A stretch of DNA of 64,000 bases from JAOBAU01 sp034667465 (GCA_034667465.1 JAXDJV010000003.1:1-64000), one strand, 5' to 3'. Positions 26,801-34,579 are shown, numbered from the stretch's first letter. The notes: generated from the sequence alone by a model not told the origin. Numbers and translations: made by a program.

Positions 26801-27198
26801 GCGGCTTCGGTCTCGTAGCGGTCGGCGTCGAGAGTCGCCTTCGCGAAGCGGTAATCCTGATCGGCCGCGTAGTGCTGCCCTTCCCACTGATCGAGATCCT
26901 TCTGAGCGCTGACGAACTCGTGGCGGTGAAGTGCGATCTCTTTTTCCTGCTGGCGAACCTGCCGATCGAAATCGGCGAGATGCCGGCGAAGCTCGGCATC
27001 GTCAGCGACCTTCAGATCGGACTCGATCCGCTCGCGCTGAATGCGCATGAACTCGAGCTGGAACCACTTCCATCCGCGCACGTAGTCGTACATCACGATC
27101 CAGCCGGTGACGACGAGAAGCACGAGACTGGAGATCGCAAAGATCCAGTTCAGCTTCTTCATGCTGTAGTTGTGCGGAATCGGCTCTTGCGGTTTCAC
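23860..27198 (-). CDS. Membrane-anchored coiled-coil octahaem cytochrome c of the bc complex
   Basis: A 1112-residue protein with one N-terminal membrane helix (17-38), a long charged coiled-coil (about 45-230, e.g. RQVRQQEKEIALHR), then eight CXXCH haem sites starting at residues 254, 340, 413, 441, 556, 701, 833 and 943. The C-terminal portion repeats monohaem cytochrome-like domains. It follows Rieske and two cytochrome b genes, where cytochrome c1 or f would be, so it is probably their electron acceptor and passes electrons toward the oxidase. No cytochrome c1/f gene is in the window. Topology: anchor inside, haems periplasmic. The C-terminal tail is Pro/Thr-rich. Family name not known to me. 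Confidence 0.88.
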   Translation of the reverse strand: MKPQEPIPHNYSMKKLNWIFAISSLVLLVVTGWIVMYDYVRGWKWFQLEFMRIQRERIESDLKVADDAELRRHLADFDRQVRQQEKEIALHRHEFVSAQKDLDQWEGQHYAADQDYRFAKATLDADRYETEAATVQHRPDAAERRRHYVELTNHVNDLQLRLQQVTRDRDAAKARVDVWLKKITDLENKKKELTASIDLLNKQLQTVRVASKDFAILNAPMLDFVAPTFKVDQVVLNDLFIEMNYMQVPRVDRCQTCHRAIDRPGFESKKEAARLAAELQLKLDNFQIVGVKRADAEQRIAQLKRIQEAPTEMLNPWRTHPKLDLFVGSASPHPLLDYGCTACHRGQDRATEFGRAGHTPPNRKMEKRWTASSMWTLGFFPTWGDMEKRHWGYAPNPFNETPMYSRQNYEAGCLKCHAGEMQVKGGADITKATHMVELYGCYACHKISNWRFSDLRKPGPDLNGIAEKTTPEWAFRWISEPHDFRSTTRMPSFFYQRNMVGPNVPPAERDQNIKYQDAEIHSIVEFLFSKSTRRSWQGGAGGDVAHGKQLVDNLGCLGCHIDTEQVKDAKSGAVRVARRDDFPLERNFGFNLTGVGTKTHPGWIYNWVKNPKNYYADAPMPSLRLSDQEAADVTAYLMSLQKPQFMQKPIRPPDVNAVRELAKGYLVNTLTDRDADAKLRTMPLHDQLVYLGQRSIEKYGCYSCHNIKGFEGLKPIGTELTIEGSKALHLFDFGFVHEYQHEDGSHEHVLHTNSSWIYNKVRSPRVYDDKRTKVYNDKLKMPNFHLTPEEGRLITTVVVGLTKEKVATEKMASNSPQSRLIEEGRKRVSQHNCRACHVVDGEGRAIAPMISDAAYLPPDLSPEGGRAQSPFLFNFLKDPSVMKIRPWLSVRMPTFHFTDEETNTLVTYFAAEGHEQQFDTLRGVNAPAANVAIGKQVFAMLRCEKCHGTTPVNPQNPPVPPSGDLTSLAPNLTLARVRLRHEWIADWIRRPNEMIPGTRMPTNFPRDENGTGFVSPLAGALDTPGFAAQKAALLPLFNNDEKELKRTMGDAVALTSYLRDYIWSIGITDMPSAAASQGIPSTTVPLTPTTGAPVPALKSGRVERPAGSGSGR

Positions 27199-27230
27199 GC
27201 GTTCGTTCGCTCTCTATCGATGGCCAGCGG

Positions 27231-28454
27231 TCAGATGTTGAAGAAGATCTCCTGGATGTGAACGATGTACTTGAGGTTGAAAAGCCACCGAAGAACCATC
27301 TTGATCGGCAGCGAAGCCATCATCAGGAACAGGTACGCGCCAACGTAATAGCGCGGCGGTCCCATCTTCAGGAAGAAGCGGCGGAACGGACCGATCGCCA
27401 GCAGCGGCGGCAGCCCGAGATATGCCAGCACGATCAGCAGTCCGAACAGCTCGCGGATCAGCCAGAGGTGCGGCAGCGGCATGTGCAGCGCCTTCACCCA
27501 GATCAGCTCCGAGAGATCGACGTTGACGAGCGGCACGAGCTTGTTCGGATCCCAGTATTCGTACGGGCCGAAGAAGTTCCAGTTCGGGCCGCGCAGGAAC
27601 GTTCCTGTAATGATGAGGAACGACCAGAGCACGAGGAAGCCGTAAAGGAAAATCCCGAGCTCCCACTTGCGCTCGCGGAACGAGTAGTAGCCGTTGCCGC
27701 GCGGATTCGTGTCGATGTACGGCACGGCCATCAGACCGACGATGATGAGCGTCGGCAGGACGACGCCGGCCAGCCAGGGATCGAAGTAGACGAGCATTTC
27801 CTGGAGACCGAGGAAGTACCAGGGCGCTTTCGCGGGATTCGGTGACGACGTCGGATTCGCGGCTTCTTCGAGCGGCGCGCGGAGGCCGATCGACCAGACG
27901 ATCATGATGATCGTCAGCACGATCATGCAGAGCATCTCGGTGTAGACGAGATCGGGCCACGTGAAGAGCTTCTCGTCCGACTCCGTCTTTTCGTACGGGA
28001 TGCCGCCGACGGCGATCTGCTTGTCGTTGAGATACGCCTTGCGCAGCGCGACCCACGTGAAGAAGACAAGGAGAAAGATCATCGCCACGATCGGAACGTT
28101 GTCCGGCTTGGCGGCGATCAGATAGAAGTTTTCGTCGAGCATCGACAGCCCGAAGGCGAGGATGCCGAAGATCAGCATCCACTTGCCGACCTTCGCGTCC
28201 CAGATCCGTCCGCCGAGATTGGCGAGCACGAACATGATCGCGAGATAAGCGATGCCGAGATAAAGGAGCGGCTGAATCGCGAAACCGGCGACGAGCAGCA
28301 GGATGCCGAAGCCGAGAAATGCGTAGCCGCCTTTCGAACGAAGGCGGCCATCCATCAGATTGAAAAAGACGATGAAGCCGAACAGCGACGTCAGCAGCAG
28401 AAAAGAGATCGACGCGCCGGAGAGTACGTTGATGAAGTCCTTGATGAAATCCAT
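27231..28454 (-). CDS. Cytochrome b C-terminal (subunit IV/PetD-like) protein with extra helices
   Basis: A 407-residue membrane protein. Residues ~165-290 align by eye with subunit IV of b6f: FTWPDLVY, EEAANPTSSPNPAKAPWYF, then GLQEMLVYFDPW and VPYIDTNPRG. The quinol-oxidising PEWY motif appears as APWY (210-213), lacking the usual Glu. That variant is known from other split cytochrome b proteins, several of them menaquinol-using. About 160 residues with four extra helices precede the core, and two helices follow. PetD is only ~160 residues, so this is a greatly extended form. It completes the split cytochrome b. Confidence 0.85.
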   Translation of the reverse strand: MDFIKDFINVLSGASISFLLLTSLFGFIVFFNLMDGRLRSKGGYAFLGFGILLLVAGFAIQPLLYLGIAYLAIMFVLANLGGRIWDAKVGKWMLIFGILAFGLSMLDENFYLIAAKPDNVPIVAMIFLLVFFTWVALRKAYLNDKQIAVGGIPYEKTESDEKLFTWPDLVYTEMLCMIVLTIIMIVWSIGLRAPLEEAANPTSSPNPAKAPWYFLGLQEMLVYFDPWLAGVVLPTLIIVGLMAVPYIDTNPRGNGYYSFRERKWELGIFLYGFLVLWSFLIITGTFLRGPNWNFFGPYEYWDPNKLVPLVNVDLSELIWVKALHMPLPHLWLIRELFGLLIVLAYLGLPPLLAIGPFRRFFLKMGPPRYYVGAYLFLMMASLPIKMVLRWLFNLKYIVHIQEIFFNI

Positions 28455-28463
28455 CGTCGACTC

Positions 28464-29249
28464 CTACAGCGGACCCGAAATGCCCCCGTCTTTCCGGACG
28501 CGCCAGAAGTGAATGGCCATCAGGAATCCGGCGGCAAGCGGAATGACCATACAGTGCAGGACATAGAAGCGAAGCAGCGTCGAAGCGCCGATGCTTCTGC
28601 CGCCGATGAGCGCGAATCGCGCGTCATCGCCGGCGTGAATTAGTCGTATGTCCCCGAGTTTTACGAGCCCCGACATCGGCCCCTCGTTTCCGGCGCCCGG
28701 TGTTGCACGCGCCATGTTCGAGCCGACGGTGATTGCCCAGATTGCGAGCTGATCCCACGGCAGGAGATATCCGGTGAACGAGAGGAGGAGCGTCAGCACG
28801 AGCAGAATGACGCCGACGTTCCAGTTGAATTCGCGCGGCGGCTTGTACGAACCGGTCATGAAGACGCGGAACATATGCAGCCAGACGGCGATGACCATCG
28901 CGTGTGCACCCCAGCGGTGCATCTCGCGCATCAGTCCGAACGGCGCCTGCTCGCGCAGATCCATGATGTCGGTGAAGGCGTATTCGATCGTTGGCCGGTA
29001 ATAGAACATCAGCAGCAGACCGGTGACGGTCTCGACGAGGAAAAGGAAGAACGACGTTCCGCCCATGCACCACGTGTAGCTCATCCGCACGCCGGAGCGG
29101 CGGACCTTGACCGGATGCAAGTGAAGGATGAGTGAACCGAGGACCGCGAGCACCCGCTTGCGGTTCGTGTTGGGGATGCCGACGCGGAAAACGGATTTCC
29201 AGATCTGCGAGTTGACGATGCCGTCGCGCAGCTGAGTCAGATTCGCCAT
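28464..29249 (-). CDS. Cytochrome b N-terminal subunit (cytochrome b6-like, haem ci cysteine)
   Basis: A 261-residue, four-helix subunit that carries the two b haems. Ligand pairs are H111/H125 (spacing 14, MHRWGAH...WLH) and H232/H247 (spacing 15, VLHC...AIHF), the b6 spacing. C61 in TWCMGG aligns with Cys35 of plant cytochrome b6 (YCLGG), which covalently holds haem ci. The complex is therefore predicted to have that third haem at the Qi site. Other b6-like landmarks: FYYRPT, FTGYLLPWDQ. Encoded between Rieske and the PetD-like gene. Confidence 0.9.
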   Translation of the reverse strand: MANLTQLRDGIVNSQIWKSVFRVGIPNTNRKRVLAVLGSLILHLHPVKVRRSGVRMSYTWCMGGTSFFLFLVETVTGLLLMFYYRPTIEYAFTDIMDLREQAPFGLMREMHRWGAHAMVIAVWLHMFRVFMTGSYKPPREFNWNVGVILLVLTLLLSFTGYLLPWDQLAIWAITVGSNMARATPGAGNEGPMSGLVKLGDIRLIHAGDDARFALIGGRSIGASTLLRFYVLHCMVIPLAAGFLMAIHFWRVRKDGGISGPL

Positions 29250-29262
29250 CGAGCTCCCTTCC

Positions 29263-29835
29263 TCACACTTTCAGGAACGACTCAGGGTCGGTCCATTCGC
29301 CGCGCTCCTGGTGAAACTGTTTCGACTTGTCGACGACGATCTGTCCGTCGGCGACGTCGACGTAAATCTTCGCCCGCTCGAGTGGGCGCGGAGCAGGTCC
29401 TTCGAAATTGATTCCGGTGCGGTAGTAGCCGCTGCCGTGGCAGGGGCACTTGAACTTGTTCTGGGACGGCAGCCAGTTCGGCGTGCAGCCGAGGTGCGTG
29501 CAGACGGTGATGAGCGCGTACATCGACTCTTCCGTCCGGACGATCCAGATGCCGAACTTGTCCTTCCAGCGTTCGTCGACTTCGCCGACCGAGTAGTCGG
29601 CCGGAGCGCCGGCCTTGAATTTCTGGACCGGCTCGAAGAGAACGTTGGGGAAGAGATAGCGGCCGAAAATCCCGCCGAGGCCGCCGAGAGCGGCCGCGAG
29701 CGTGCTCCAGGCGATCGTCAAAACCCAGGGAAAGCTGCGCCTGGTGATTTCTCCCTGGTCACGAATATCCGCCGCTGCACTACCTGCAAGCGGTGTCTTC
29801 GGAGCCACCTGATATGGCGAGATTTCTTCGGCCAT
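29263..29835 (-). CDS. Rieske 2Fe-2S protein of the cytochrome bc complex
   Basis: High-potential iron-sulfur subunit that takes the first electron from quinol; 190 residues. Cluster-binding boxes are CTHLGC and CPCHGSGY. One N-terminal membrane helix (~37-60) is preceded by a twin-arginine stretch (TRRSF), fitting Tat export with an uncleaved anchor. First gene of the operon. A well-formed promoter lies upstream and the cytochrome b gene follows 13 bases later. Confidence 0.93.
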   Translation of the reverse strand: MAEEISPYQVAPKTPLAGSAAADIRDQGEITRRSFPWVLTIAWSTLAAALGGLGGIFGRYLFPNVLFEPVQKFKAGAPADYSVGEVDERWKDKFGIWIVRTEESMYALITVCTHLGCTPNWLPSQNKFKCPCHGSGYYRTGINFEGPAPRPLERAKIYVDVADGQIVVDKSKQFHQERGEWTDPESFLKV

Positions 29836-29870
29836 CCGCGATCTGAAATTGCTCGGAAACTGGTCGCGCC

Positions 29871-29899
29871 ACTATCCAGGATTCGGGGGTAGGTGTCAA
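29871..29899 (-). promoter_or_regulatory. Predicted sigma70-type promoter of the Rieske/cytochrome b operon
   Basis: On the minus strand TTGACA (29899-29894) is followed after 17 bases by GATAGT (29876-29871). The -35 is a perfect consensus; the -10 matches four of six. The start would fall about 30 bases before the Rieske ATG. Confidence 0.5.
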
Positions 29900-29945
29900 C
29901 GCTAAACCCGTGCTCCGCAGCCGATGTGGCGCTACATTTTGATGC

Positions 29946-31499
29946 ATGCGACGTCTGGCCATCGCGCTTCTGCTCTTCGCTGCCTCGATTCGTGCCGACG
30001 TGCGGCCTCGTGCGATCCCTCCGCGAGCGATCGAAACCGGTAACGTCAAGACGTGGCGCTTCGTCCTCGTCAACGACGCGCCGGTCGCCGAGCAGCGCGT
30101 GCCGGTGACGTTCTCGATCAGCAACGACGAGCTGCTTTCGATTCCTGCAAATTGCGAACGGTCCGCCACGCGACACGACGAAGTGCGATGCGTGGTCGAC
30201 ATCGGCGCGTCGTCGATTTCATCCGAGCTCACCTTCACGATCCGGACGAGCACGTCGCTGAAGTTCGGCCGCTTCGGCGCCGCAGTCACTACCATCGGCT
30301 CGAAGAGCTGGCGCGATGAAGCGATCCTTGCGCGCGACTTCGTCGTCACGAACGTGGCCGACTCCGGCGCCGGCTCGCTGCGCGCCGCGATCGAGCAGGT
30401 CAATGAACAGTGCGCGACGAACAGCGACGTATCGCGCGACGGCCCATGTCGCATCTCGTTCGCAATCGACGCGCCTCTCCCCGCCTCCGGGTGGTACACG
30501 ATCGCGCCGAAGACGCCGCTGCCCGCGCTGACGGCGTACGACGTCACCATCGACGGCAGCACGCAGGCAAACGATTTCGGCGCGCCGAAGATCATGCTCG
30601 ATGGTCGCGATGTGCAGGGCGGGCACGGCCTCGAGCTTCATTGCTCGCGAGCGGACATCATCGATGTCGCCATCGGCTCGTTTCCGCAGAACGGCATCTT
30701 CGCGATCCCTCGCCCGTCCGCCATTTACACCGGCGTCACGGTCAGACGCGCCTGGCTCGGCGTCGATCCGACCGGAGTGCAGTCCGCGCCGAACGGATGG
30801 CGCGGACTGCAAACGTATCGCTCTTACGGAACGATCGCCGACAACGTGATCGCCGCGAACCGCCGCGCCGGCGCGTTCTTCGCGCACGCGAGCGAGCTGA
30901 CCATTCGCGACAATTTCGTCGGACTCGGCGCCGACGGAAAAACGCCGCCTGGCAACGGCGCGAGCGGAGTGTTCATCGATGTGCCGCTGCCGGAAACGTA
31001 TGCGCAGGTGCCGGTGCCGGTCTACCTCACGGTGCGCGACAACGTCGTCGCATACAACGCACAGGCGGGACTCTCGGTGACGAACGGATCGGAGCTCGCG
31101 ATCGGCGCGAACAGGTTCTTCAACAATGCAGGCGCCGCGATCGACTTCGGCCTGAATGGCCGCGGCGGCGCCATTGAGCCGGCGCCGGCAATCCGCGCCG
31201 CGACTTACGCGAACGGCGTGACGACGATCGAAGGAACCGCCGGCCGCTCGTCGACCGTATTTCTCTACGCCAGCGGTCAGCTGAAAGCCGATGGCAGCGT
31301 CGAGGCGGAGCAGTTCATCGGCCAGCTCTCGGCAGGTCCGGCCTTCACCCTCGCCGTCCCTCGGGATCTGCGCGGTCTCTACATCAGCGCATCATCATCC
31401 GCAATCACGGTCGGGCAGATTCCGAGCAGTTGCCTTTGTGACGTGCCGAAGCAGCACCTGTTGTCGACGGAGCTCAGCGCGCCGCGCCGGGTCGACTGA
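29946..31499 (+). CDS. Exported right-handed beta-helix protein (paralogue 1)
   Basis: A 517-residue protein with a signal peptide (residues 1-17, ending IRAD), an Ig-like N-terminal domain (~20-110), then from VTNVADSGAGSLRAAI (~130) a parallel beta-helix with repeated short turns such as NGIFAI, GVTVRR and ADNVIAAN. Such proteins are secreted or surface-attached and may bind or cut polysaccharides, but no catalytic set is recognisable. It shares architecture and phrases (P-L-P-A-x-G-W-[YF]-T-IAP, DFG, GVYI/GVFI) with the gene at 37543. Its 3' end overlaps the convergent HEAT gene by 26 bases. Confidence 0.7.
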   Translation: MRRLAIALLLFAASIRADVRPRAIPPRAIETGNVKTWRFVLVNDAPVAEQRVPVTFSISNDELLSIPANCERSATRHDEVRCVVDIGASSISSELTFTIRTSTSLKFGRFGAAVTTIGSKSWRDEAILARDFVVTNVADSGAGSLRAAIEQVNEQCATNSDVSRDGPCRISFAIDAPLPASGWYTIAPKTPLPALTAYDVTIDGSTQANDFGAPKIMLDGRDVQGGHGLELHCSRADIIDVAIGSFPQNGIFAIPRPSAIYTGVTVRRAWLGVDPTGVQSAPNGWRGLQTYRSYGTIADNVIAANRRAGAFFAHASELTIRDNFVGLGADGKTPPGNGASGVFIDVPLPETYAQVPVPVYLTVRDNVVAYNAQAGLSVTNGSELAIGANRFFNNAGAAIDFGLNGRGGAIEPAPAIRAATYANGVTTIEGTAGRSSTVFLYASGQLKADGSVEAEQFIGQLSAGPAFTLAVPRDLRGLYISASSSAITVGQIPSSCLCDVPKQHLLSTELSAPRRVD

Positions 31500-32343
31500 G
31501 CGCTTCGTTCGCCGCGCCGCGCACGCGCAAGCTCGGATCGCTCGCTGCGATCTTCTGGAGCTCGGGACGTGCTTCGGCGCCGGCGAGCTTTGCGTACTCG
31601 GCCATCGCGACGATCATCGCGTCTTCCTTCTGGTTGTCGCGCATCCCTTCGATCTTTGCGAGCCGGCTCCGGTCGAGCATCTCGCGCAACACCGGCAGCG
31701 CACGCGCATCGTTGAATCGGGCGAGCGACACCGCGGCGTTGAAGCGGACATCGGCAACGGAATCATTCACTGCGACGACGAGCGCGGGCACGACGTCCGG
31801 CGTGCCCTGTTCGCCCAACGAATAGACAGCCATCTTGCGGATACCGGAATCGTCGTCGGCTGCCGATTTGATCAGCTGCGCGGTTGCGCGCGGATCGCGC
31901 AGTTCGCCGAGCGCCCAGAGCGCGTAGATGCGCGTTTCGGCATCGACGTCGTTCGCGGCGTCGAGCACGAGCGGCGTCGCTCGTTTGTCGCCGAGGTTGC
32001 CGAGGACGACGGTCAGGTAACGGCGGACCATCGGATCGTCGTTCTTCGAACGAACGTAAAGCTCGGTCACCTGCTGAAAGAGATTCGGATAGCGCTTCGC
32101 TTCTCCCCTCTTCAACGCTTTCGCAAGTTCGAACGCAGCCTGCTTCCGTTCGGTGCGGCTGCCGGCGCTGATCTGCGAAACGTAATCGGGAACGGCGTGC
32201 TCTTCGCTGGCGAGTTTGCCGAACAGCAGAAAGACGACCACGCCGATCAGCACCACGCCGAGCGGGAAGACGACGAACTGCATGAGGATGGTTTTCGGGG
32301 ACTCTTTGGGGAGATCGGCTGACGATTCGGGCTCAGTCGTCAT
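31474..32343 (-). CDS. Membrane-anchored HEAT-repeat protein
   Basis: A 289-residue protein with one membrane helix (~22-42) and a soluble region of four to five HEAT/PBS-lyase-type repeats (e.g. VRRYLTVVLGNLGDKRATPLV, IRKMAVYSLGEQG, VRFNAAVSLARF). These usually mediate protein-protein contacts. Its start overlaps the ferredoxin stop by four bases, so it may act with that protein as a scaffold. No enzymatic residues seen. Confidence 0.78.
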   Translation of the reverse strand: MTTEPESSADLPKESPKTILMQFVVFPLGVVLIGVVVFLLFGKLASEEHAVPDYVSQISAGSRTERKQAAFELAKALKRGEAKRYPNLFQQVTELYVRSKNDDPMVRRYLTVVLGNLGDKRATPLVLDAANDVDAETRIYALWALGELRDPRATAQLIKSAADDDSGIRKMAVYSLGEQGTPDVVPALVVAVNDSVADVRFNAAVSLARFNDARALPVLREMLDRSRLAKIEGMRDNQKEDAMIVAMAEYAKLAGAEARPELQKIAASDPSLRVRGAANEALSRPGAAR

Positions 32344-32810
32344 CTGCCAGTCATCACCACGAAGTCAGGCAGATATGCCTTCAGCTGCGTCGGCGCGTTC
32401 GGGACGACGATCGCGTCCTTGTCGCAAACCGATTCACACAGCCGGCAGGCAACGCATTTGTTCTTGTCGACGAACGCCACCTTGTAATGATTGGCGACCG
32501 TCTCGTCGTTCGGCTCGACCATCCCGATGCATTCGAACGGGCAGATGTCGACGCAGAACTCGCAACCGGTGCAGAGCTCTTTGATGACTTCCGCTTTCGG
32601 AATGTCCTTCGGTTTCACGCGCGGGATGTAGTCACCGTGCTGGTTCTGGATGGCGTCGACCGGGCAGTAGATGCCGCACACCGAGCAGTCGATGCAGCGT
32701 TCCGGGTGGATGTAAAACTGCGCTTTTTGCGCTCCCCAGATCGTGTTGGTCGGACACTTGATCTCGCAGACCCCGCATCCGATGCATTTGTCGGTGATGA
32801 AATGTGGCAT
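32340..32810 (-). CDS. Ferredoxin with four 4Fe-4S cluster motifs
   Basis: A 156-residue protein with four complete C-x2-C-x2-C-x3-C motifs: C9/12/15/19, C39/42/45/49, C80/83/86/90 and C119/122/125/129. It should carry four [4Fe-4S] clusters in two double modules joined by a linker (~51-75). No signal peptide, so it is cytoplasmic, with the membrane HEAT protein as likely partner. Electron donor and acceptor unknown. I start at ATG 32810 (MPHFITDKCIGCG); a TTG at 32837 would overlap the glycosyltransferase stop (TTGA) and add nine residues. Confidence 0.82.
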   Translation of the reverse strand: MPHFITDKCIGCGVCEIKCPTNTIWGAQKAQFYIHPERCIDCSVCGIYCPVDAIQNQHGDYIPRVKPKDIPKAEVIKELCTGCEFCVDICPFECIGMVEPNDETVANHYKVAFVDKNKCVACRLCESVCDKDAIVVPNAPTQLKAYLPDFVVMTGR

Positions 32811-32833
32811 GGGCTGGCAGTCTACCGTAACCG

Positions 32834-34186
32834 TCAAGAGCGCGGACCAATTCGCGCGACGACAACAAACGGGTCGGTGAAGATCGGCATGACCGGCCGC
32901 AGCCGGCGCAATGCGACGAGCTCAGGCGCTCTCCGTTCGCCGACCCAGACGAACGATCCGGACGGCAGCACTCGCTCTGCTTTGAGTGCTTCGTCGATCG
33001 TCGTTACGCGACGCCAGCCGGGATGCTGCGCCTGATCCGGCGGATACGGAATCGTCGACGGACGAACGGTCACGGTCTCCAGAAAAAGGTAGCCGCTGGC
33101 GACAACCGGATCGCGATCGGCGGTCGCCGCGGCGACGATCGCGCCGTAGCGATATGGCTCGACACGGCGACGGAAGTGATCGACGACTCCCGCCTGAACG
33201 ACGAGCAGTCCGATCACCATCAGGCCGAGCGCGACCGCCAGCCGCACAGGACGCGACCAGGCATGAAGCGACGTCGCGATCCAGAGCACCAGCGGCGCGG
33301 CGAGCACCGATTCGAATCGCATCGGAACATACGCGCTGCGCCCGAGGAAACCCAGGATGAGGACGAGCGCGAGCGGGATGAGCGTCATCGGTGCGAAGCG
33401 ATTCCAGCCGCGGACGATCGCGACGACGAACAGCACGAGCGCGAGCATGACCAGCGCGACCGGCGCCGGACGAAAGAGCGCATCGGGATAGAGCGCCGCA
33501 AACGACAGCTGCGCGAGCGGCTCGAATGTCACCGTCGAAACCTGCGCTTTCACCCATCCGGTCGCTTCGACCGGTTGCCGCAGCGCGAACAAAACTCCCG
33601 GCGCGAACGCGACGCACGCGGCGGCGAACGCCGCGAACGATCGGCGGTCGCGCCGCAACAACAGCAGCGGCAGGAAGAGCGCGCCGTAGTAATGCGTGTA
33701 CGCGGCGGCGACGAGCGCAAGCGCCGCGACGAACGGACGCTCGGCGTACAGCGCAAGAATCGCCAGCGTCACGAACATCGCGCACATCGCATACGCGCGC
33801 GCATCGACGGCGAAGAGCACAGCCGGCGGAAACACGGCCAGCAGCGACGCAGCGAGGAACCGCGTCACGCCAAGCGAGCGCGCCGAAAGAATCGCGCCGA
33901 GTGAAACCGTTGCGCACAGCAGCGACACGAGGCGCATCGCGCGCACCGACGCCGGCAGAAAGTGGACGACGAAGTAGTAGAGGGGCGGACCGGAATCGCT
34001 GCGCAGCGCTTCGAGAATCCCGGCGAACGATTTGCGCGAGATCCAGCGCGTGTAGAGCTCGTCGAAAAACGGCTCGCGCGCGATGAGCAGCGCGATGCGC
34101 GGGATGAGGAAGAGAAGAACGATTCCGGCGATGACGACGCCGGCACCGCGTCGCGTGGAGAGGAGATCGCGCTGCGGCCGGCTCAG
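32834..34186 (-). CDS. GT-C membrane glycosyltransferase, probably CTG-initiated
   Basis: A 450-residue polytopic protein of the PMT/ArnT-like GT-C class, which transfers sugars from lipid-phosphate donors on the outer face of the membrane. The usual acidic pair of the first loop is in FFDELYTRW (residues 40-48). That region lies upstream of the first ATG/GTG in frame (GTG at 33946). The frame upstream has no ATG, GTG or TTG within the intergenic part, but a CTG at 34186 overlaps the receiver stop by four bases (CTGA), matching the coupling seen across this genome. Starting at 33946 would remove the first helix and the acidic loop. Confidence 0.72.
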   Translation of the reverse strand: MSRPQRDLLSTRRGAGVVIAGIVLLFLIPRIALLIAREPFFDELYTRWISRKSFAGILEALRSDSGPPLYYFVVHFLPASVRAMRLVSLLCATVSLGAILSARSLGVTRFLAASLLAVFPPAVLFAVDARAYAMCAMFVTLAILALYAERPFVAALALVAAAYTHYYGALFLPLLLLRRDRRSFAAFAAACVAFAPGVLFALRQPVEATGWVKAQVSTVTFEPLAQLSFAALYPDALFRPAPVALVMLALVLFVVAIVRGWNRFAPMTLIPLALVLILGFLGRSAYVPMRFESVLAAPLVLWIATSLHAWSRPVRLAVALGLMVIGLLVVQAGVVDHFRRRVEPYRYGAIVAAATADRDPVVASGYLFLETVTVRPSTIPYPPDQAQHPGWRRVTTIDEALKAERVLPSGSFVWVGERRAPELVALRRLRPVMPIFTDPFVVVARIGPRS

Positions 34187-34560
34187 AAGGCTAAGAGCTC
34201 CGAGATCGTCTTGATCAGATGCGACGACTGAATCGGCTTCGAGATGTATGCGTTCGCACCGAGCGCGAGGCCACGCTCCCGATCCTCTTCCGCCCCTTCG
34301 GTGGTGATGATGATGATCGGGATGTTCTTCAGCTGCGCGTTCTGCCGCACGAGCGAAACGAGCTTCAGCCCGTCCATGACCGGCATGTTGATGTCGGTGA
34401 GGATGAGATCGATCTTGTCGGGACCGGAGAGCTTTTTGAGCGCGTCGACGCCGTCGACCGCCTCGATGATCTTCGCGTTCTTGAAACGCTTCAAAGAGAA
34501 CGAGATCAATTGGCGCATGGTCGGAGAATCTTCAACGACCAGAAAGTTCGCGTTCTCCAT
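34183..34560 (-). CDS. CheY-like receiver protein
   Basis: A 125-residue single receiver domain. Acidic pocket E10-D11, phosphoacceptor D56 (ILTDINMPVMDG), T86/T87 (IITTEGAE) and K108 (SKPI) are all intact. The close match to chemotaxis CheY proteins and the nearby cheB suggest a taxis or developmental relay. No CheA kinase is in the window. It lies 19 bases after the GAF gene and is coupled to the glycosyltransferase. Confidence 0.88.
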   Translation of the reverse strand: MENANFLVVEDSPTMRQLISFSLKRFKNAKIIEAVDGVDALKKLSGPDKIDLILTDINMPVMDGLKLVSLVRQNAQLKNIPIIIITTEGAEEDRERGLALGANAYISKPIQSSHLIKTISELLAF

Positions 34561-34579
34561 TCCCTCTGTTCCGCCCTCT

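Noticed and set aside
23968..27261. A 1097-codon open frame antisense to the octahaem cytochrome
   Set aside because: Composition is Arg/Asp/Val-rich without motifs, while the minus strand carries eight haem sites in frame.
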